Shown here piece by piece: positions 24,284 to 32,871 of a stretch of 64,000 nucleotides of DNA. The translations under genes were made by a program, and so were the position numbers. The notes under the pieces were generated by a model. The model did no database searches. It had not been told where the DNA came from and saw only the letters and a program-made list of their open reading frames with translations. How positions within the stretch are numbered: the first letter of the stretch is position 1; every line of letters begins with the position of its first letter. Source of the stretch: Bacteroidaceae bacterium (GTDB lineage Bacteria > Bacteroidota > Bacteroidia > Bacteroidales > Bacteroidaceae); contig JAGAYF010000050.1 of NCBI GenBank assembly GCA_017940605.1, forward strand, positions 62,001 to 126,000, in the 5' to 3' direction.

Positions 24284-25753
24284 CTAACCCAGGAAAGCAC
24301 CGCCGTCCAAGAGGAGCTTGCGCACGTCGGCTGCATCGACTTTGCGCGGGGTCGTGTGGCCCTTGACGGCCAGCGTTGCGGCGAGTCCGGCGGCGTGGCC
24401 CATGGCCATGACCGGCGGCATGACGCGCACGGCACCTGCTGCGTCGGAGGTGGCGGACAGGCAGCGGCCTGCCACCAACAGGTTCTCGACCTGCAGGGGA
24501 ATGAGCGTGCGGTAGGGCACGCCGTACCATTGCCCTTTTTCTATGGTGCGGTATTCGGTGCCGTTGTGGGTGTTGCGGCCGTGTACGTCGACGGAGTTGG
24601 ATGCTACCAGGATGCTGTCTTCGGGGACGATGCCCTGCAGCAGGTCGTTGGCTTCGAGGATGGCCTCTCCCCGCGTGTGGCGTGATTCGCGGATGCCCAG
24701 CGTGGAGGCGCTGCTCTTGATGGTGGCTTCGGCGCAGCCGGGGACATACTTGTGGAAGAAGCGCAGGAGTTCCTGCACTTGGCGGCGACCCTCGACCTCG
24801 CCCTTGGACAGGCTTTCGCTGTTGGTGGCGTCAATGTTGGCAATGCGCGTGCAGTTGACGGCCCACTCGTCGTTGCGCACTCCTTTGTATATGTTGACCG
24901 ATTTGCGCGCAATGTCCCACTCTCCTGCCGCCTCGGCTTTCGCTACGTGCCAGTGCAGGGCATGGTAGCTCACGCCGTTTTCGCGGTGGAACTCATGGAA
25001 GTGGGCTTGCACGTCGGCCTCCAGCGCGGCAGAGTCAACGTTATTGATATGAAAGAAAAGCGTGGCGGGTTGGATGCGCTGGGTGTCAGGATTGCCCACC
25101 ACACAGGGAACGCCGGCTGAGTAAGCGACATCGCCGTCGCCCGTGGCATCAATGACAACCTGTGCCGAGACATTCTCCAGCCCTGAGCGCGTCAGCAGGA
25201 CAGCACCCTTGATGGCATTGCCCTGCATGATGGGGCTCACAAACCGCGCATGCAGCAAGACACGGACACCGGCCTGGGCGCACATGTCGTCCAAGACAAA
25301 TTTCAGAGTCTCTGCGTCAAAGGGAGTCACGTGATCGTGGCCCGCGGTCTTCCATGCCGAGTAGGGAGAGGTGGCGCGAATTTTGCTGGGATGGATAGCG
25401 CCGCCAAGGGCGACCATTCTCTGTACGATTTCCTCAAAGAGGCCGCGGATGACTTGAACTTCACCCGTTGAGTCAAAGCATGTCATGAACGGTGCGACGA
25501 GTCCTTGTGTGGCCATGCCGCCCAGGCAACCTCCGCTTTCAACAATCAGGGTCTGAATGCCCTGACGGGCGGCTGCAATGGCGGCGCATACGCCGGCTGG
25601 ACCGCCGCCGATGACCAGCAGTTGGGTTTGATAGGAATCCTTGGCCAGTTGCGACAAGGATTTCTTGCGGTTCTGGCAGGCGGAAAGCAATGAAGAGCCC
25701 AGCCCTGCGGTAGTGGCCAGGCAAGTCGTGGTGAGGAATGTCCTTCTGTTCAT
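24284..25753 (-). CDS. FAD-dependent oxidoreductase, exported lipoprotein type
   Basis: 489 residues. The N-terminus (MNRRTFLTTTCLATTAGLGS) looks like an export signal with two Arg and ends in a lipobox-like LLSAC, so an extracytoplasmic location is likely. A Rossmann dinucleotide fold follows at once: LLVIGGGPAGVCAAIAAARQG and VIDATGDGDVAYSAGVP, then a C-terminal VENLLVAGRCLSATSDAAGA typical of the FAD_oxidored family (PF12831) linked to sugar metabolism in Bacteroidota. The gene starts 1 nt before the mutS stop region and precedes the hydrolase gene. Substrate and electron acceptor unknown. Confidence 0.85.
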   Translation of the reverse strand: MNRRTFLTTTCLATTAGLGSSLLSACQNRKKSLSQLAKDSYQTQLLVIGGGPAGVCAAIAAARQGIQTLIVESGGCLGGMATQGLVAPFMTCFDSTGEVQVIRGLFEEIVQRMVALGGAIHPSKIRATSPYSAWKTAGHDHVTPFDAETLKFVLDDMCAQAGVRVLLHARFVSPIMQGNAIKGAVLLTRSGLENVSAQVVIDATGDGDVAYSAGVPCVVGNPDTQRIQPATLFFHINNVDSAALEADVQAHFHEFHRENGVSYHALHWHVAKAEAAGEWDIARKSVNIYKGVRNDEWAVNCTRIANIDATNSESLSKGEVEGRRQVQELLRFFHKYVPGCAEATIKSSASTLGIRESRHTRGEAILEANDLLQGIVPEDSILVASNSVDVHGRNTHNGTEYRTIEKGQWYGVPYRTLIPLQVENLLVAGRCLSATSDAAGAVRVMPPVMAMGHAAGLAATLAVKGHTTPRKVDAADVRKLLLDGGAFLG

Positions 25754-25754
25754 G

Positions 25755-28364
25755 TTATTTTCCGTTTACAATGTTTTTAATGTCATTTAGCATGTTGAGG
25801 GCTTCCAGCGGTGTGAGCCCGTTGATGTCAAGGTTGAGTATGCGGTCGCGTATTTGGCTCAATACGGGATCATCCAGTTGGAAGAAGTTGAGCTGCACGC
25901 CCTCTTGCGTCTTTTCCGAGGGTACGGCTTTCTTAACTTTCTGTCCTTGCGATTGCTGTTCCAGGTCTTGCAGGATGTCATTGGCGCGGTCGACGATGCA
26001 GGGGGGCATGCCCGCCATGCGTGCCACATGGATGCCGAAGGAATGCTCGCTGCCGCCGCGCACCAGCTTGCGCAGGAAGACGACGTGGTTGTCGACCTCA
26101 CGCACCGAGACGTTGTAGTTCTTGATTCGCGGGAAGTTCTTTTCCATCTCGTTCAGTTCGTGGTAGTGCGTGGCAAAGAGCGTGCGCGGATGGCCCTTGC
26201 GGTTTTCGTGCAGGTATTCAATGATGGCCCACGCAATGGAGATGCCGTCGTAGGTGGATGTGCCGCGGCCCAGTTCGTCGAAAAGGATGAGGCTGCGTGG
26301 CGTAATGCCGTTGATGATGCTGGAGGCCTCGCTCATCTCCACCATGAACGTTGATTCGCCCATGGAAATGTTGTCGCTGGCCCCCACGCGTGTGAAAATC
26401 CTGTCCACCAGTCCTATGTGGGCCGCGCTTGCGGGAACGAAGCAGCCTGCCTGCGCCAGCAGGACGATGAGGGCTGTCTGTCTCAGCAGGGCCGATTTTC
26501 CTGCCATGTTCGGGCCTGTAATGATGATGATTTGTTGTTTCTCGGTGTCCAGCAAGACATCGTTGGGTATGTAGTGTTCGCCGGCTGCCATCTCTGTTTC
26601 AATGACGGGGTGGCGACCTTCGCGGATGTCCAGGATATAGCTCTCGTCCACGACGGGACGCACATACTTTCTTTCTTCCGCAATGGTGGCAAAGCTGTGC
26701 AGGCAGTCCAGCCGCGCCAGCAGGATGGCATCCTTCTGTATGGCGGCAATGTGTTGGTGGGCCTGGGCCAGCAGTTCGCCGTATATGCGGGCTTCCAGCA
26801 CAAGGATGCGGTCCTCGGCCCCGAGTATCTTTTCTTCGTATTGCTTCAGTTCTGCCGTGATGTAGCGTTCCGCGCCTACCAGTGTCTGTTTGCGAATCCA
26901 GTCGGCAGGCACTTTGTCCTTGAATGTGTTGCGGACCTCCAGGTAGTAGCCGAAGACATTGTTGTATCCTATCTTGAGGCTGGGAATGTCGGTGAGTTCT
27001 ATCTCGCGGCGCTGTATTTCCTGCAGGAAGTTTTTGCTGGATGAGGACAGTTCGCGCAATTCGTCCAGCTCAGCGTCTACGCCGTTCCCAATGTACCCTC
27101 CCTTGTTCGTCATGGAGGGTGGGTCGGGGTGCAGCGTCTTGCTGATTTGCAGGCGCAGGCTGTCCAGGTTGTCCAACTGGCTTCCAATGTCGCGCATCGT
27201 GGCCAAAGAACTTTCGCAGCACGCCTGCCTGATGGGGGCGATGGCTTCCAGGTCGAATCGCAGCTGCTGCATTTCGCGCGGCGTGATGCGTCCTGCCGAC
27301 AGCTTGGCCACCAGGCGTTCCATGTCGCCTATGACCTGCAGGTGCTCCATGACCGTGCGGCGGAAGGCAGGTTCGCGAAAGAAGTACTCCACGCAGTTGT
27401 GCCGCCGTTCAATGTCCTTGACGCTGCACAGCGGAAAGGCAATCCACCGCCGCAGCAAGCGCGCCCCCATGGGGGTCAGGGTACGGTCAATGACGCTGAG
27501 CAGGCTGTGCCCGTTGGCACTCAGCGGATTCAGCAGCTCCAGGTTGCGCAGCGTAAAGTCGTCCATCCTCACATACCCGTCCTCGTCAATGCGGCTGATG
27601 GTCGTAATGTGTCCCAGCTGCGTGTGCTGCGTGTCCTCCAGGTAGAACATGATGGCCCCGGCCGCCTGCAGCGCGTCCTCCATGTGGGCCACGCCAAATC
27701 CCTTGAGGTTCTTCACCCCGAAGTGCTTGCACAGCCTGTCCTGGGCCGTCTTGAGGTTGTAGGTCCAGTCGTCCATTTCAAACGTGCAGTACCTTTGGCC
27801 CAAGGCTTCCTCCAGCCGGCTCTTCTGTCCGCGTTCCACGAGCACCTCCTTGGGCTGGAAGTTGGCAAACAGCTTGCCAATGTAGTCCAGCGTCCCCTCG
27901 GCCACGGCAAATTCGCCCGTCGATATGTCCAGCAGGGCCATGCCGCAGGCCTTGCGCCCCAGGCTGACGGCCGCCAGGAAGTTATTCTCCTTGCTGTTCA
28001 GGACATTGTCGGTCAGGGCCACGCCCGGAGTCACCACCTCGGTGATGCCGCGCTTCACCAGCTTCTTGGCCAGCTTGGGGTCTTCCAGTTGGTCGCAGAT
28101 GGCCACCCTGTGGCCCGCCCTGATGAGCTTTGGCAGGTAGGAGTCCAGTGCATGGTAGGGAAATCCCGCCATCTCCGTCGTGGCGGTCTTGCCCTTGTTG
28201 TTGCGGCGGGTCAGCGTGATGCCCAGCACCTGGGCAGCCGTGATGGCGTCCTCGCAATAGGTCTCGTAGAAGTCGCCGCAGCGGAAGAGCAGGATGGCAT
28301 CGGGGTGTTTCGTCTTGAGCGAACGAAACTGGGCCATCATGGGGGTCAGGTTGTCTTCGGCCAT
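25755..28364 (-). CDS. mutS: DNA mismatch repair protein MutS
   Basis: 869 residues. The mismatch-recognition Phe-x-Glu motif is in [12 protein letters not shown] (Phe32, Glu34); the ATPase domain has Walker [14 protein letters not shown] and the ABC-type signature region [13 protein letters not shown], followed by [16 protein letters not shown] (Walker B) and FATHYHEL. The C-terminal tail ([20 protein letters not shown]) carries the MutS family dimer/tetramer segment. It recognises mispaired bases and recruits MutL. Base composition is a little less GC-rich than neighbours. A FAD oxidoreductase gene begins right at its 3' end, so the three genes may share a transcript. Confidence 0.97.
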   Translation of the reverse strand: MAEDNLTPMMAQFRSLKTKHPDAILLFRCGDFYETYCEDAITAAQVLGITLTRRNNKGKTATTEMAGFPYHALDSYLPKLIRAGHRVAICDQLEDPKLAKKLVKRGITEVVTPGVALTDNVLNSKENNFLAAVSLGRKACGMALLDISTGEFAVAEGTLDYIGKLFANFQPKEVLVERGQKSRLEEALGQRYCTFEMDDWTYNLKTAQDRLCKHFGVKNLKGFGVAHMEDALQAAGAIMFYLEDTQHTQLGHITTISRIDEDGYVRMDDFTLRNLELLNPLSANGHSLLSVIDRTLTPMGARLLRRWIAFPLCSVKDIERRHNCVEYFFREPAFRRTVMEHLQVIGDMERLVAKLSAGRITPREMQQLRFDLEAIAPIRQACCESSLATMRDIGSQLDNLDSLRLQISKTLHPDPPSMTNKGGYIGNGVDAELDELRELSSSSKNFLQEIQRREIELTDIPSLKIGYNNVFGYYLEVRNTFKDKVPADWIRKQTLVGAERYITAELKQYEEKILGAEDRILVLEARIYGELLAQAHQHIAAIQKDAILLARLDCLHSFATIAEERKYVRPVVDESYILDIREGRHPVIETEMAAGEHYIPNDVLLDTEKQQIIIITGPNMAGKSALLRQTALIVLLAQAGCFVPASAAHIGLVDRIFTRVGASDNISMGESTFMVEMSEASSIINGITPRSLILFDELGRGTSTYDGISIAWAIIEYLHENRKGHPRTLFATHYHELNEMEKNFPRIKNYNVSVREVDNHVVFLRKLVRGGSEHSFGIHVARMAGMPPCIVDRANDILQDLEQQSQGQKVKKAVPSEKTQEGVQLNFFQLDDPVLSQIRDRILNLDINGLTPLEALNMLNDIKNIVNGK

Positions 28365-28391
28365 GGGTGTGTGCAGGTAGGGAAAGGGTTG

Positions 28392-28422
28392 CCCTGTGCC
28401 GGCCGGTGATGCCGGCGCAGGG
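28392..28422 (-). terminator. Hairpin between mutS and the phosphodiesterase gene
   Basis: CCCTGTGCCGGC (28392-28403) and GCCGGCGCAGGG (28411-28422) form a GC-rich stem just after the stop of the phosphodiesterase gene (minus strand) and upstream of mutS. No good T-run, so termination may be partial. Confidence 0.55.
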
Positions 28423-28428
28423 GTCAGG

Positions 28429-29343
28429 TTACTTGAATACCGACATGATGGGCTTCCCTATCCACGGCTGGGGAATGTCCAGGCCCAGGATGTAGGCCAT
28501 CGTGCCGGCCAGGTCGTAGCCCATGACGCATTCGGGTATCTCCCACCCTTGCTTGATGCCCTTGCCGCAGATGACGAAGGCCGTCTCCAGCTCGTCGAGC
28601 GTAATGCCGCCGTGGTGCTTCGTGCCAAACTCGCCTCCGTGGTCCGACGTGAGGATGATGATCGAGTTGTCCCACATGCCTGCCTTCTTGATGCGCTCAA
28701 CGATGATGCTCAGCAGGCTGTCCACGTGCGTAATCTTCTGATGGTACTCGTCAGAGCCGAAGCCCTTGGCGTGGCCCGTCTCGTCGGGTTCGTCAAAGGC
28801 GATGGAGGTCAGCGTGGGCTTCTTCTCGCAGATGAAGTCCATCATCCTCACCACGTCAGCCTCGTTTTGCAGCAGGTTGCGCTGCAGGTAGTCCACGCGC
28901 AGCGTGTCCACCACGTAGCGCATGCCCTTCCAGGAGTAGATGTGGGCCGTAGTGGCCTTGGGGTCTTTCTTTTTCAGCAGGTAGAAGACGTCGGGGAAGA
29001 AGCCGTCCTCGTTCTGGTAGATGGCGGGAAACTCGGCCTTTCTGCTGTCCCACTTGCGGTAGCCGTGCTGCTCGGGAGCGCCGCCGTTGTACATGGAAAC
29101 CCAGTTCAGTGCGCTCGACGAGGGCAGCACGCTGCGCTTGTGCAGGGTGTACGAGCCTTCGGCCATGATTTTCCTGAAGCACGGCATGACGGCTCCCTCG
29201 CGAATGCTGCGCGCAGCCATACCGTCAAATCCTATGAAGAACACATGCCGGGGCGGGTTCTTCATTTGGTTCTTCTTTGCGCCCGATGCCGAGGGCATGG
29301 CGAGCAGCAAGGACAATGCGATGATACTTAAAAAATTCTTCAT
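28429..29343 (-). CDS. Exported alkaline-phosphatase-fold phosphodiesterase
   Basis: 304 residues with a signal peptide ([20 protein letters not shown]). The metal-binding pattern of type I phosphodiesterase/nucleotide pyrophosphatases is visible: [17 protein letters not shown] (first Asp), the nucleophile region [37 protein letters not shown] (Asp and His) and [16 protein letters not shown] (Asp-His and the last His). It should hydrolyse phosphate diesters or monoesters outside the cytoplasm; the substrate is not known. Own promoter at 29372-29379. Confidence 0.88.
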   Translation of the reverse strand: MKNFLSIIALSLLLAMPSASGAKKNQMKNPPRHVFFIGFDGMAARSIREGAVMPCFRKIMAEGSYTLHKRSVLPSSSALNWVSMYNGGAPEQHGYRKWDSRKAEFPAIYQNEDGFFPDVFYLLKKKDPKATTAHIYSWKGMRYVVDTLRVDYLQRNLLQNEADVVRMMDFICEKKPTLTSIAFDEPDETGHAKGFGSDEYHQKITHVDSLLSIIVERIKKAGMWDNSIIILTSDHGGEFGTKHHGGITLDELETAFVICGKGIKQGWEIPECVMGYDLAGTMAYILGLDIPQPWIGKPIMSVFK

Positions 29344-29371
29344 ACTTGTATTATTGTTTGAATTATACTGA

Positions 29372-29379
29372 CAAAGGTA
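29372..29379 (-). promoter_or_regulatory. Promoter -7 box of the phosphodiesterase gene
   Basis: Minus-strand TACCTTTG, 29 nt before the start codon, between the pdxB stop and the phosphodiesterase gene. Confidence 0.6.
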
Positions 29380-29386
29380 ATGATTT

Positions 29387-30436
29387 TCAGGAGAACGGCA
29401 AGGCGCTTGGCCCGAAAGATTCGCGCCGCAGCGGATAATTTCCCCTCAGCAGCTCAAAATCCTCGGGGGCAGCCTTCAGCGCCGCGCTGTCGCGTGCCGG
29501 GTTGTACAGGGCCAGCTTGCGCCCCGCCTCGTCCGCCGGAATCTCCATGTCAGGCGGCAGTGCCGGCGGCTCAATGTGTATGCTGCAGGTCAGCCCGAAG
29601 TAGTCGGCCACGGCCTCCAGCGCCATGCGTGCGGCATGGGTCTTGCCGTCGGCCGAGTAGCCGGCAATGTGGGGCGTGGCCAGCAAGGCCCTGTCCAGCA
29701 ACCTGCGGCTGATATGGGGCTCGTGTTCCCACGTGTCAATGACCGCACCGCCCACGCGCCCGTCGTCCAGGGCCTGCAGCAGTGCCGCCTCGTCCACCAC
29801 GCCGCCCCGTGCCGCGTTGATGATGAGCGGCCGGCGGCGCAGGCGGCCCATGAAGGCACTGTCGGCCAGGTGGTAGGTGGCGTCCGGCCCGTGGTGGGTC
29901 AGCGGCGTGTGGAAGGTAATGATGTCGCACTCGCGTGCCACCTGGTCCAGGTCGGCGAAACCGGCTCGCCCCTCGGCCCTTTGGCGCGGCGGGTCGTTCA
30001 GGAGCAGGCGGAAGCGGCCCTGCAGGTGCTCCCTGACCTGTAGGCCCACGTGGCCCGCCCCTATGATGCCGACCGTGAGGTCCTGCCTTTGCAGCAGGGG
30101 CAGGCCCGCCTGCCTGAGGTACAGCAGGCAGTTCTCGACGTACTGGCCCACCGACGACGCGTTGCACCCCGGGCAGTTGGCCCAGCCTATGCCGGCCTCC
30201 TCGAGGAACAGGGTGTCCAGGTGGTCATAGCCAATGGTGGCCGTGGCCACGAAGCGCACGCGGCTGGCCGCCAGCAGGTCGTAGTCGCAGCGCGTGCGCG
30301 TGCGCACGATGAGCACGTCGGCATCCTTGACGTCACCCGGGCCGATGGCACTGCCCGGCAGGTAGACGGTCTCGTCGAAAAGACGGGCCGCTGCCTCGCG
30401 AATGTAGGGGATTTTGTCGTCAATGACCGCTTTCAT
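29387..30436 (-). CDS. pdxB: Erythronate-4-phosphate dehydrogenase
   Basis: 349 residues, the usual PdxB length. The opening MKAVIDDKIPYIREAAARLF and DADVLIVRTRTRCDYDLL are typical of PdxB; the NAD-binding loop is VGIIGAGHVGLQVREHL, and the catalytic Arg, Glu and His of the D-2-hydroxyacid dehydrogenase family lie in INAARGGVVDEAAL, VIDTWEHEP and TPHIAGYSADGK. The C-terminal ~80 residues form the PdxB-specific dimerisation domain. It acts in the DXP-independent branch of pyridoxal phosphate synthesis. A -7 box ends only 5 nt from the start codon, so the mRNA may be leaderless. Confidence 0.95.
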   Translation of the reverse strand: MKAVIDDKIPYIREAAARLFDETVYLPGSAIGPGDVKDADVLIVRTRTRCDYDLLAASRVRFVATATIGYDHLDTLFLEEAGIGWANCPGCNASSVGQYVENCLLYLRQAGLPLLQRQDLTVGIIGAGHVGLQVREHLQGRFRLLLNDPPRQRAEGRAGFADLDQVARECDIITFHTPLTHHGPDATYHLADSAFMGRLRRRPLIINAARGGVVDEAALLQALDDGRVGGAVIDTWEHEPHISRRLLDRALLATPHIAGYSADGKTHAARMALEAVADYFGLTCSIHIEPPALPPDMEIPADEAGRKLALYNPARDSAALKAAPEDFELLRGNYPLRRESFGPSALPFS

Positions 30437-30440
30437 GTAG

Positions 30441-30448
30441 CAAAATTA
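30441..30448 (-). promoter_or_regulatory. Candidate promoter -7 box of pdxB (leaderless)
   Basis: Minus-strand TAATTTTG ends 5 nt before the pdxB ATG, so transcription would begin at or near the start codon itself. Confidence 0.45.
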
Positions 30449-30477
30449 AATCTTTTTGCTGAAATTCCTTGGCAACC

Positions 30478-30499
30478 TTGGGCGGAAACATTATCTTTG
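30478..30499 (+). promoter_or_regulatory. Promoter of the DUF4254 gene
   Basis: TATCTTTG (30492-30499) with TTGG (30478-30481) upstream, 25 nt before the DUF4254 start codon. Divergent from pdxB. Confidence 0.6.
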
Positions 30500-30524
30500 C
30501 AGCAATAACACATAAAGAAAACGC

Positions 30525-31130
30525 ATGAAATTCACAGAAACCTGCCAGCCCATCTTCGAGGCGGCCATCCATGACTATCACAAGACCGACAACGTAGACA
30601 CACCCATCCAGAACCCCTACGCCGCAGGCATAGAGAAGGACCTCTACCTGAAATGCTGGATCGACACCGTGCAGTGGCATTTCGAGGACATCATACGCGA
30701 CCCCGACATTGACCCCGCGGCCGCCCTGGTGCTGAAGCGCCGCATTGACAGGAGCAACCAGGACCGCACCGACCTGGTGGAGCGCATTGACAGCTACTTC
30801 CTCACGCGCTACAAGGACGTGGCCGTGCTGCCGCAGGCGACCATCAACACCGAGAGCCCTGCATGGGCCGTCGACCGCCTGAGCATCCTGGCCCTCAAGA
30901 TTTACCACATGCGCGAGCAGGCCGAACGCACCGATGCCGATGCCGACCACGTGGCGCGCTGCCGCCAGAAGCTGCAGGTGCTGCTGGAGCAGCAGAAGGA
31001 CCTGAGCACGGCCATCGACCAGCTGCTGGAGGACATCGAGGCCGGCCGCAAGTACATGAAGGTGTACAAGCAAATGAAGATGTACAACGACGAAGACACC
31101 AACCCCGTCCTGTACGGCAGGAAGAAATAA
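30525..31130 (+). CDS. DUF4254 family protein
   Basis: 201 residues, all-helical and charged. It shows the DUF4254 pattern as known from Bacteroidota: FEAAIHDYHKTDNVDTPIQN at the start, CWIDTVQWHFEDIIRDPDI, IDRSNQDRTDLVERIDSY, and a C-terminal coiled coil DLSTAIDQLLEDIEAGRKYM. No signal peptide or membrane segment, so cytoplasmic. In other genomes the gene often sits beside glycosyltransferases; here it stands alone between pdxB and a C1 peptidase. Function unknown. Confidence 0.85.
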   Translation: MKFTETCQPIFEAAIHDYHKTDNVDTPIQNPYAAGIEKDLYLKCWIDTVQWHFEDIIRDPDIDPAAALVLKRRIDRSNQDRTDLVERIDSYFLTRYKDVAVLPQATINTESPAWAVDRLSILALKIYHMREQAERTDADADHVARCRQKLQVLLEQQKDLSTAIDQLLEDIEAGRKYMKVYKQMKMYNDEDTNPVLYGRKK

Positions 31131-31140
31131 CCCCCACAGG

Positions 31141-31170
31141 CAAGGCCCGCACCCACCGGTGCGGGCCTTG
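31141..31170 (+). terminator. Terminator after the DUF4254 gene
   Basis: Perfect 13-bp stem CAAGGCCCGCACC (31141-31153) with GGTGCGGGCCTTG (31158-31170), 10 nt after the stop codon. Confidence 0.75.
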
Positions 31171-31204
31171 CTGTATCCCGACGGTCCGCCGGCCGGCCGG
31201 CAGC

Positions 31205-31310
31205 GGAGCGCAGGGCGTGAAAAGGGGGCGTGCGCGCCCCGAAAGATTCAGCGCGGGGCGTAATCATGTAGCGCGCAAGGCGTGGGCCGTCAGGGCCGCC
31301 GCCCGCGCGT
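31205..31310. repeat. GC-rich intergenic repeat copy
   Basis: Contains AGGGCGTGAAAAGG (31212-31225), then GCGCGCCCCGAAAG and GCGGGGCGTAATCATG, related to the GGGGCGTGAAAG box family found in other gaps. Lies between two terminators of convergent genes and holds no gene. Confidence 0.45.
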
Positions 31311-31315
31311 CAAGA

Positions 31316-31349
31316 CATAATGCCCGCACTTCAGGGTGCGGGCATTATG
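31316..31349 (-). terminator. Terminator after the C1 peptidase gene
   Basis: 14-bp perfect stem CATAATGCCCGCAC (31316-31329) with GTGCGGGCATTATG (31336-31349), 17 nt beyond the 3' end of the minus-strand peptidase gene. Confidence 0.75.
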
Positions 31350-31365
31350 CATGGATGGGCTGATG

Positions 31366-32754
31366 TCAGGGCTCGGGGGCAAACAGGGGGTCCCAGGCCG
31401 GCAGCAGCGTGGGCTTCTCCTTGGCCAGGTCGAGCAGCTTCTGGGGCACGTATTTCTTGTCGACGACCAGGCGGAAGACGTAGTCGTCAAACCACTGGTC
31501 GGTCATGATGATGTGGCCCTTGTATCCGTAGTCGCTGCCCCAGCTGTTCTCCACCATCCACTTGAGGGGCTTGCCGTCGGCGGCCAGGTCGACGGCCATG
31601 AGCGTCATGGCGTGGCTGGAGGCGCTGGCAAAGGTCAGGATGCGCTCCTTCTTGTCCATGGGGAAGTCAATGCCCAGCAGGTCGCCGTAGAGAAAGTTGC
31701 CGGCATCCTCAAATCCCTTCTTGCTGTCCAGCTCTTTCGACACATCGCAGGAGAGGTACATCATGGTGCTGTCCTGTATGCTCTTGATGGCCATTTGCTT
31801 GAGCTCCTCGGCGGGAACGTTGACGAAGGTCCAGTTCTCGCCGTCATAGGCGTGGCGGTCCATGTCTATCTGGAAGGTCTTGTAGAAGGGGCGGGTGGGG
31901 TCGTTCATGAACATGACGTAGCCGTTCTTGAGGTCCGTGCCCACGGTTTCGTCGTAGAAGCTGCGGGGTGTGTACTCCTTGGTGGAGATGACCTTGCCCT
32001 TGGCGTCGCGCATCGTCCATGTGAACTGCTGGGGCGGCACGCCGAAGCAGCGCACCAGGATGCGGTAGATGGTTTCCAGCATCTCCTCCTTCTTGGCCTG
32101 CAGGTCCTTGGCCTTGGCGCCCTGGGCAGCCATCTGGCGCAGGCGCAGGCCGTATTCGCGCAGCTTGGTGCTCACAATTCGGGCATAGTCGGTCGTGTTG
32201 TTGCTGCAGAAGGTCTCGGGCATGGCCTCGGCGGGCACGAGTCCGTACTTGCTGATGATGTCGCTGATGCCCGTAAACTGTCCGCCGTCGCTGATGGGGT
32301 GCTTGAACAGCCACTCCACCAGTCGGTCGTCCATGGGTTTCCTGGCGTTGTCGATGACGCCCTGCAGGAACAGGTTGCTCTTCTCCAGCTGGTCGTAGAA
32401 GAAGCAGTAGTTCTGGGAGAACTGGAAGTCGCCCAGGTTGTACCTGGCAATGACCTTGGCGCGCAGCACGTTCAGCCCCGTGAAGAGCCAGCAGCGGCCC
32501 GAGCGTTGTTGGTTGGTGATGCCCTTGGACTTGACTTCATGGGAAAAGTGGGTGTCGTAGGCGGGATTCTGGGCCGTTGTGGCCAACGACTTGAGGCCGT
32601 TCACGGCAATGGCGTTGTTGAGGGCCTTGTCGGTCGGCGTCGTGGTGCAGGCCTGGCGGTATCGGGCCAGCATTTCCTGGCTGATGCCGTTCTGCGACCA
32701 GGCAGGGAGGACGGCGGCTGCGAGCAGCGCGCCGAAGAGGATGTTTCTGTTCAT
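31366..32754 (-). CDS. Exported C1 family aminopeptidase (bleomycin-hydrolase type)
   Basis: 462 residues from the ATG at 32754, which gives a signal peptide (MNRNILFGALLAAAVLPAWS); the longer frame starts inside the upstream terminator. The papain-like triad of the PepC/bleomycin hydrolase group is present: Cys88 in QQRSGRCWLFTGLNVLR, His in ASASSHAMTLMAV and Asn in WMVENSWGSDYG. Cytoplasmic PepC enzymes are common; this one is predicted to be periplasmic or surface-exposed, as in many Bacteroidales, where it would help peptide use. Flanked by terminators on both sides, so monocistronic. Confidence 0.93.
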   Translation of the reverse strand: MNRNILFGALLAAAVLPAWSQNGISQEMLARYRQACTTTPTDKALNNAIAVNGLKSLATTAQNPAYDTHFSHEVKSKGITNQQRSGRCWLFTGLNVLRAKVIARYNLGDFQFSQNYCFFYDQLEKSNLFLQGVIDNARKPMDDRLVEWLFKHPISDGGQFTGISDIISKYGLVPAEAMPETFCSNNTTDYARIVSTKLREYGLRLRQMAAQGAKAKDLQAKKEEMLETIYRILVRCFGVPPQQFTWTMRDAKGKVISTKEYTPRSFYDETVGTDLKNGYVMFMNDPTRPFYKTFQIDMDRHAYDGENWTFVNVPAEELKQMAIKSIQDSTMMYLSCDVSKELDSKKGFEDAGNFLYGDLLGIDFPMDKKERILTFASASSHAMTLMAVDLAADGKPLKWMVENSWGSDYGYKGHIIMTDQWFDDYVFRLVVDKKYVPQKLLDLAKEKPTLLPAWDPLFAPEP

Positions 32755-32790
32755 ATAATGATGTTTCAATGGGTTTGTCAGGTGGTGAAA

Positions 32791-32839
32791 AGGCAGGGAC
32801 AGGCGCGCAGCACCGAGGGCCGTGCGCCTGTCCCTGCCT
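32791..32839 (-). terminator. Terminator after the 1166-residue protein gene
   Basis: 16-bp stem AGGCAGGGACAGGCGC (32791-32806) with GCGCCTGTCCCTGCCT (32824-32839), followed on the minus strand by TTTTCACC. Confidence 0.8.
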
Positions 32840-32871
32840 GGGTCATGCATTGTCCGTCACGGGGCGCTCCA

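Noticed and set aside
24246..24530. Upstream extension of the hydrolase frame
   Set aside because: Overlaps the FAD oxidoreductase gene and lacks a signal peptide, which is present from 24245.
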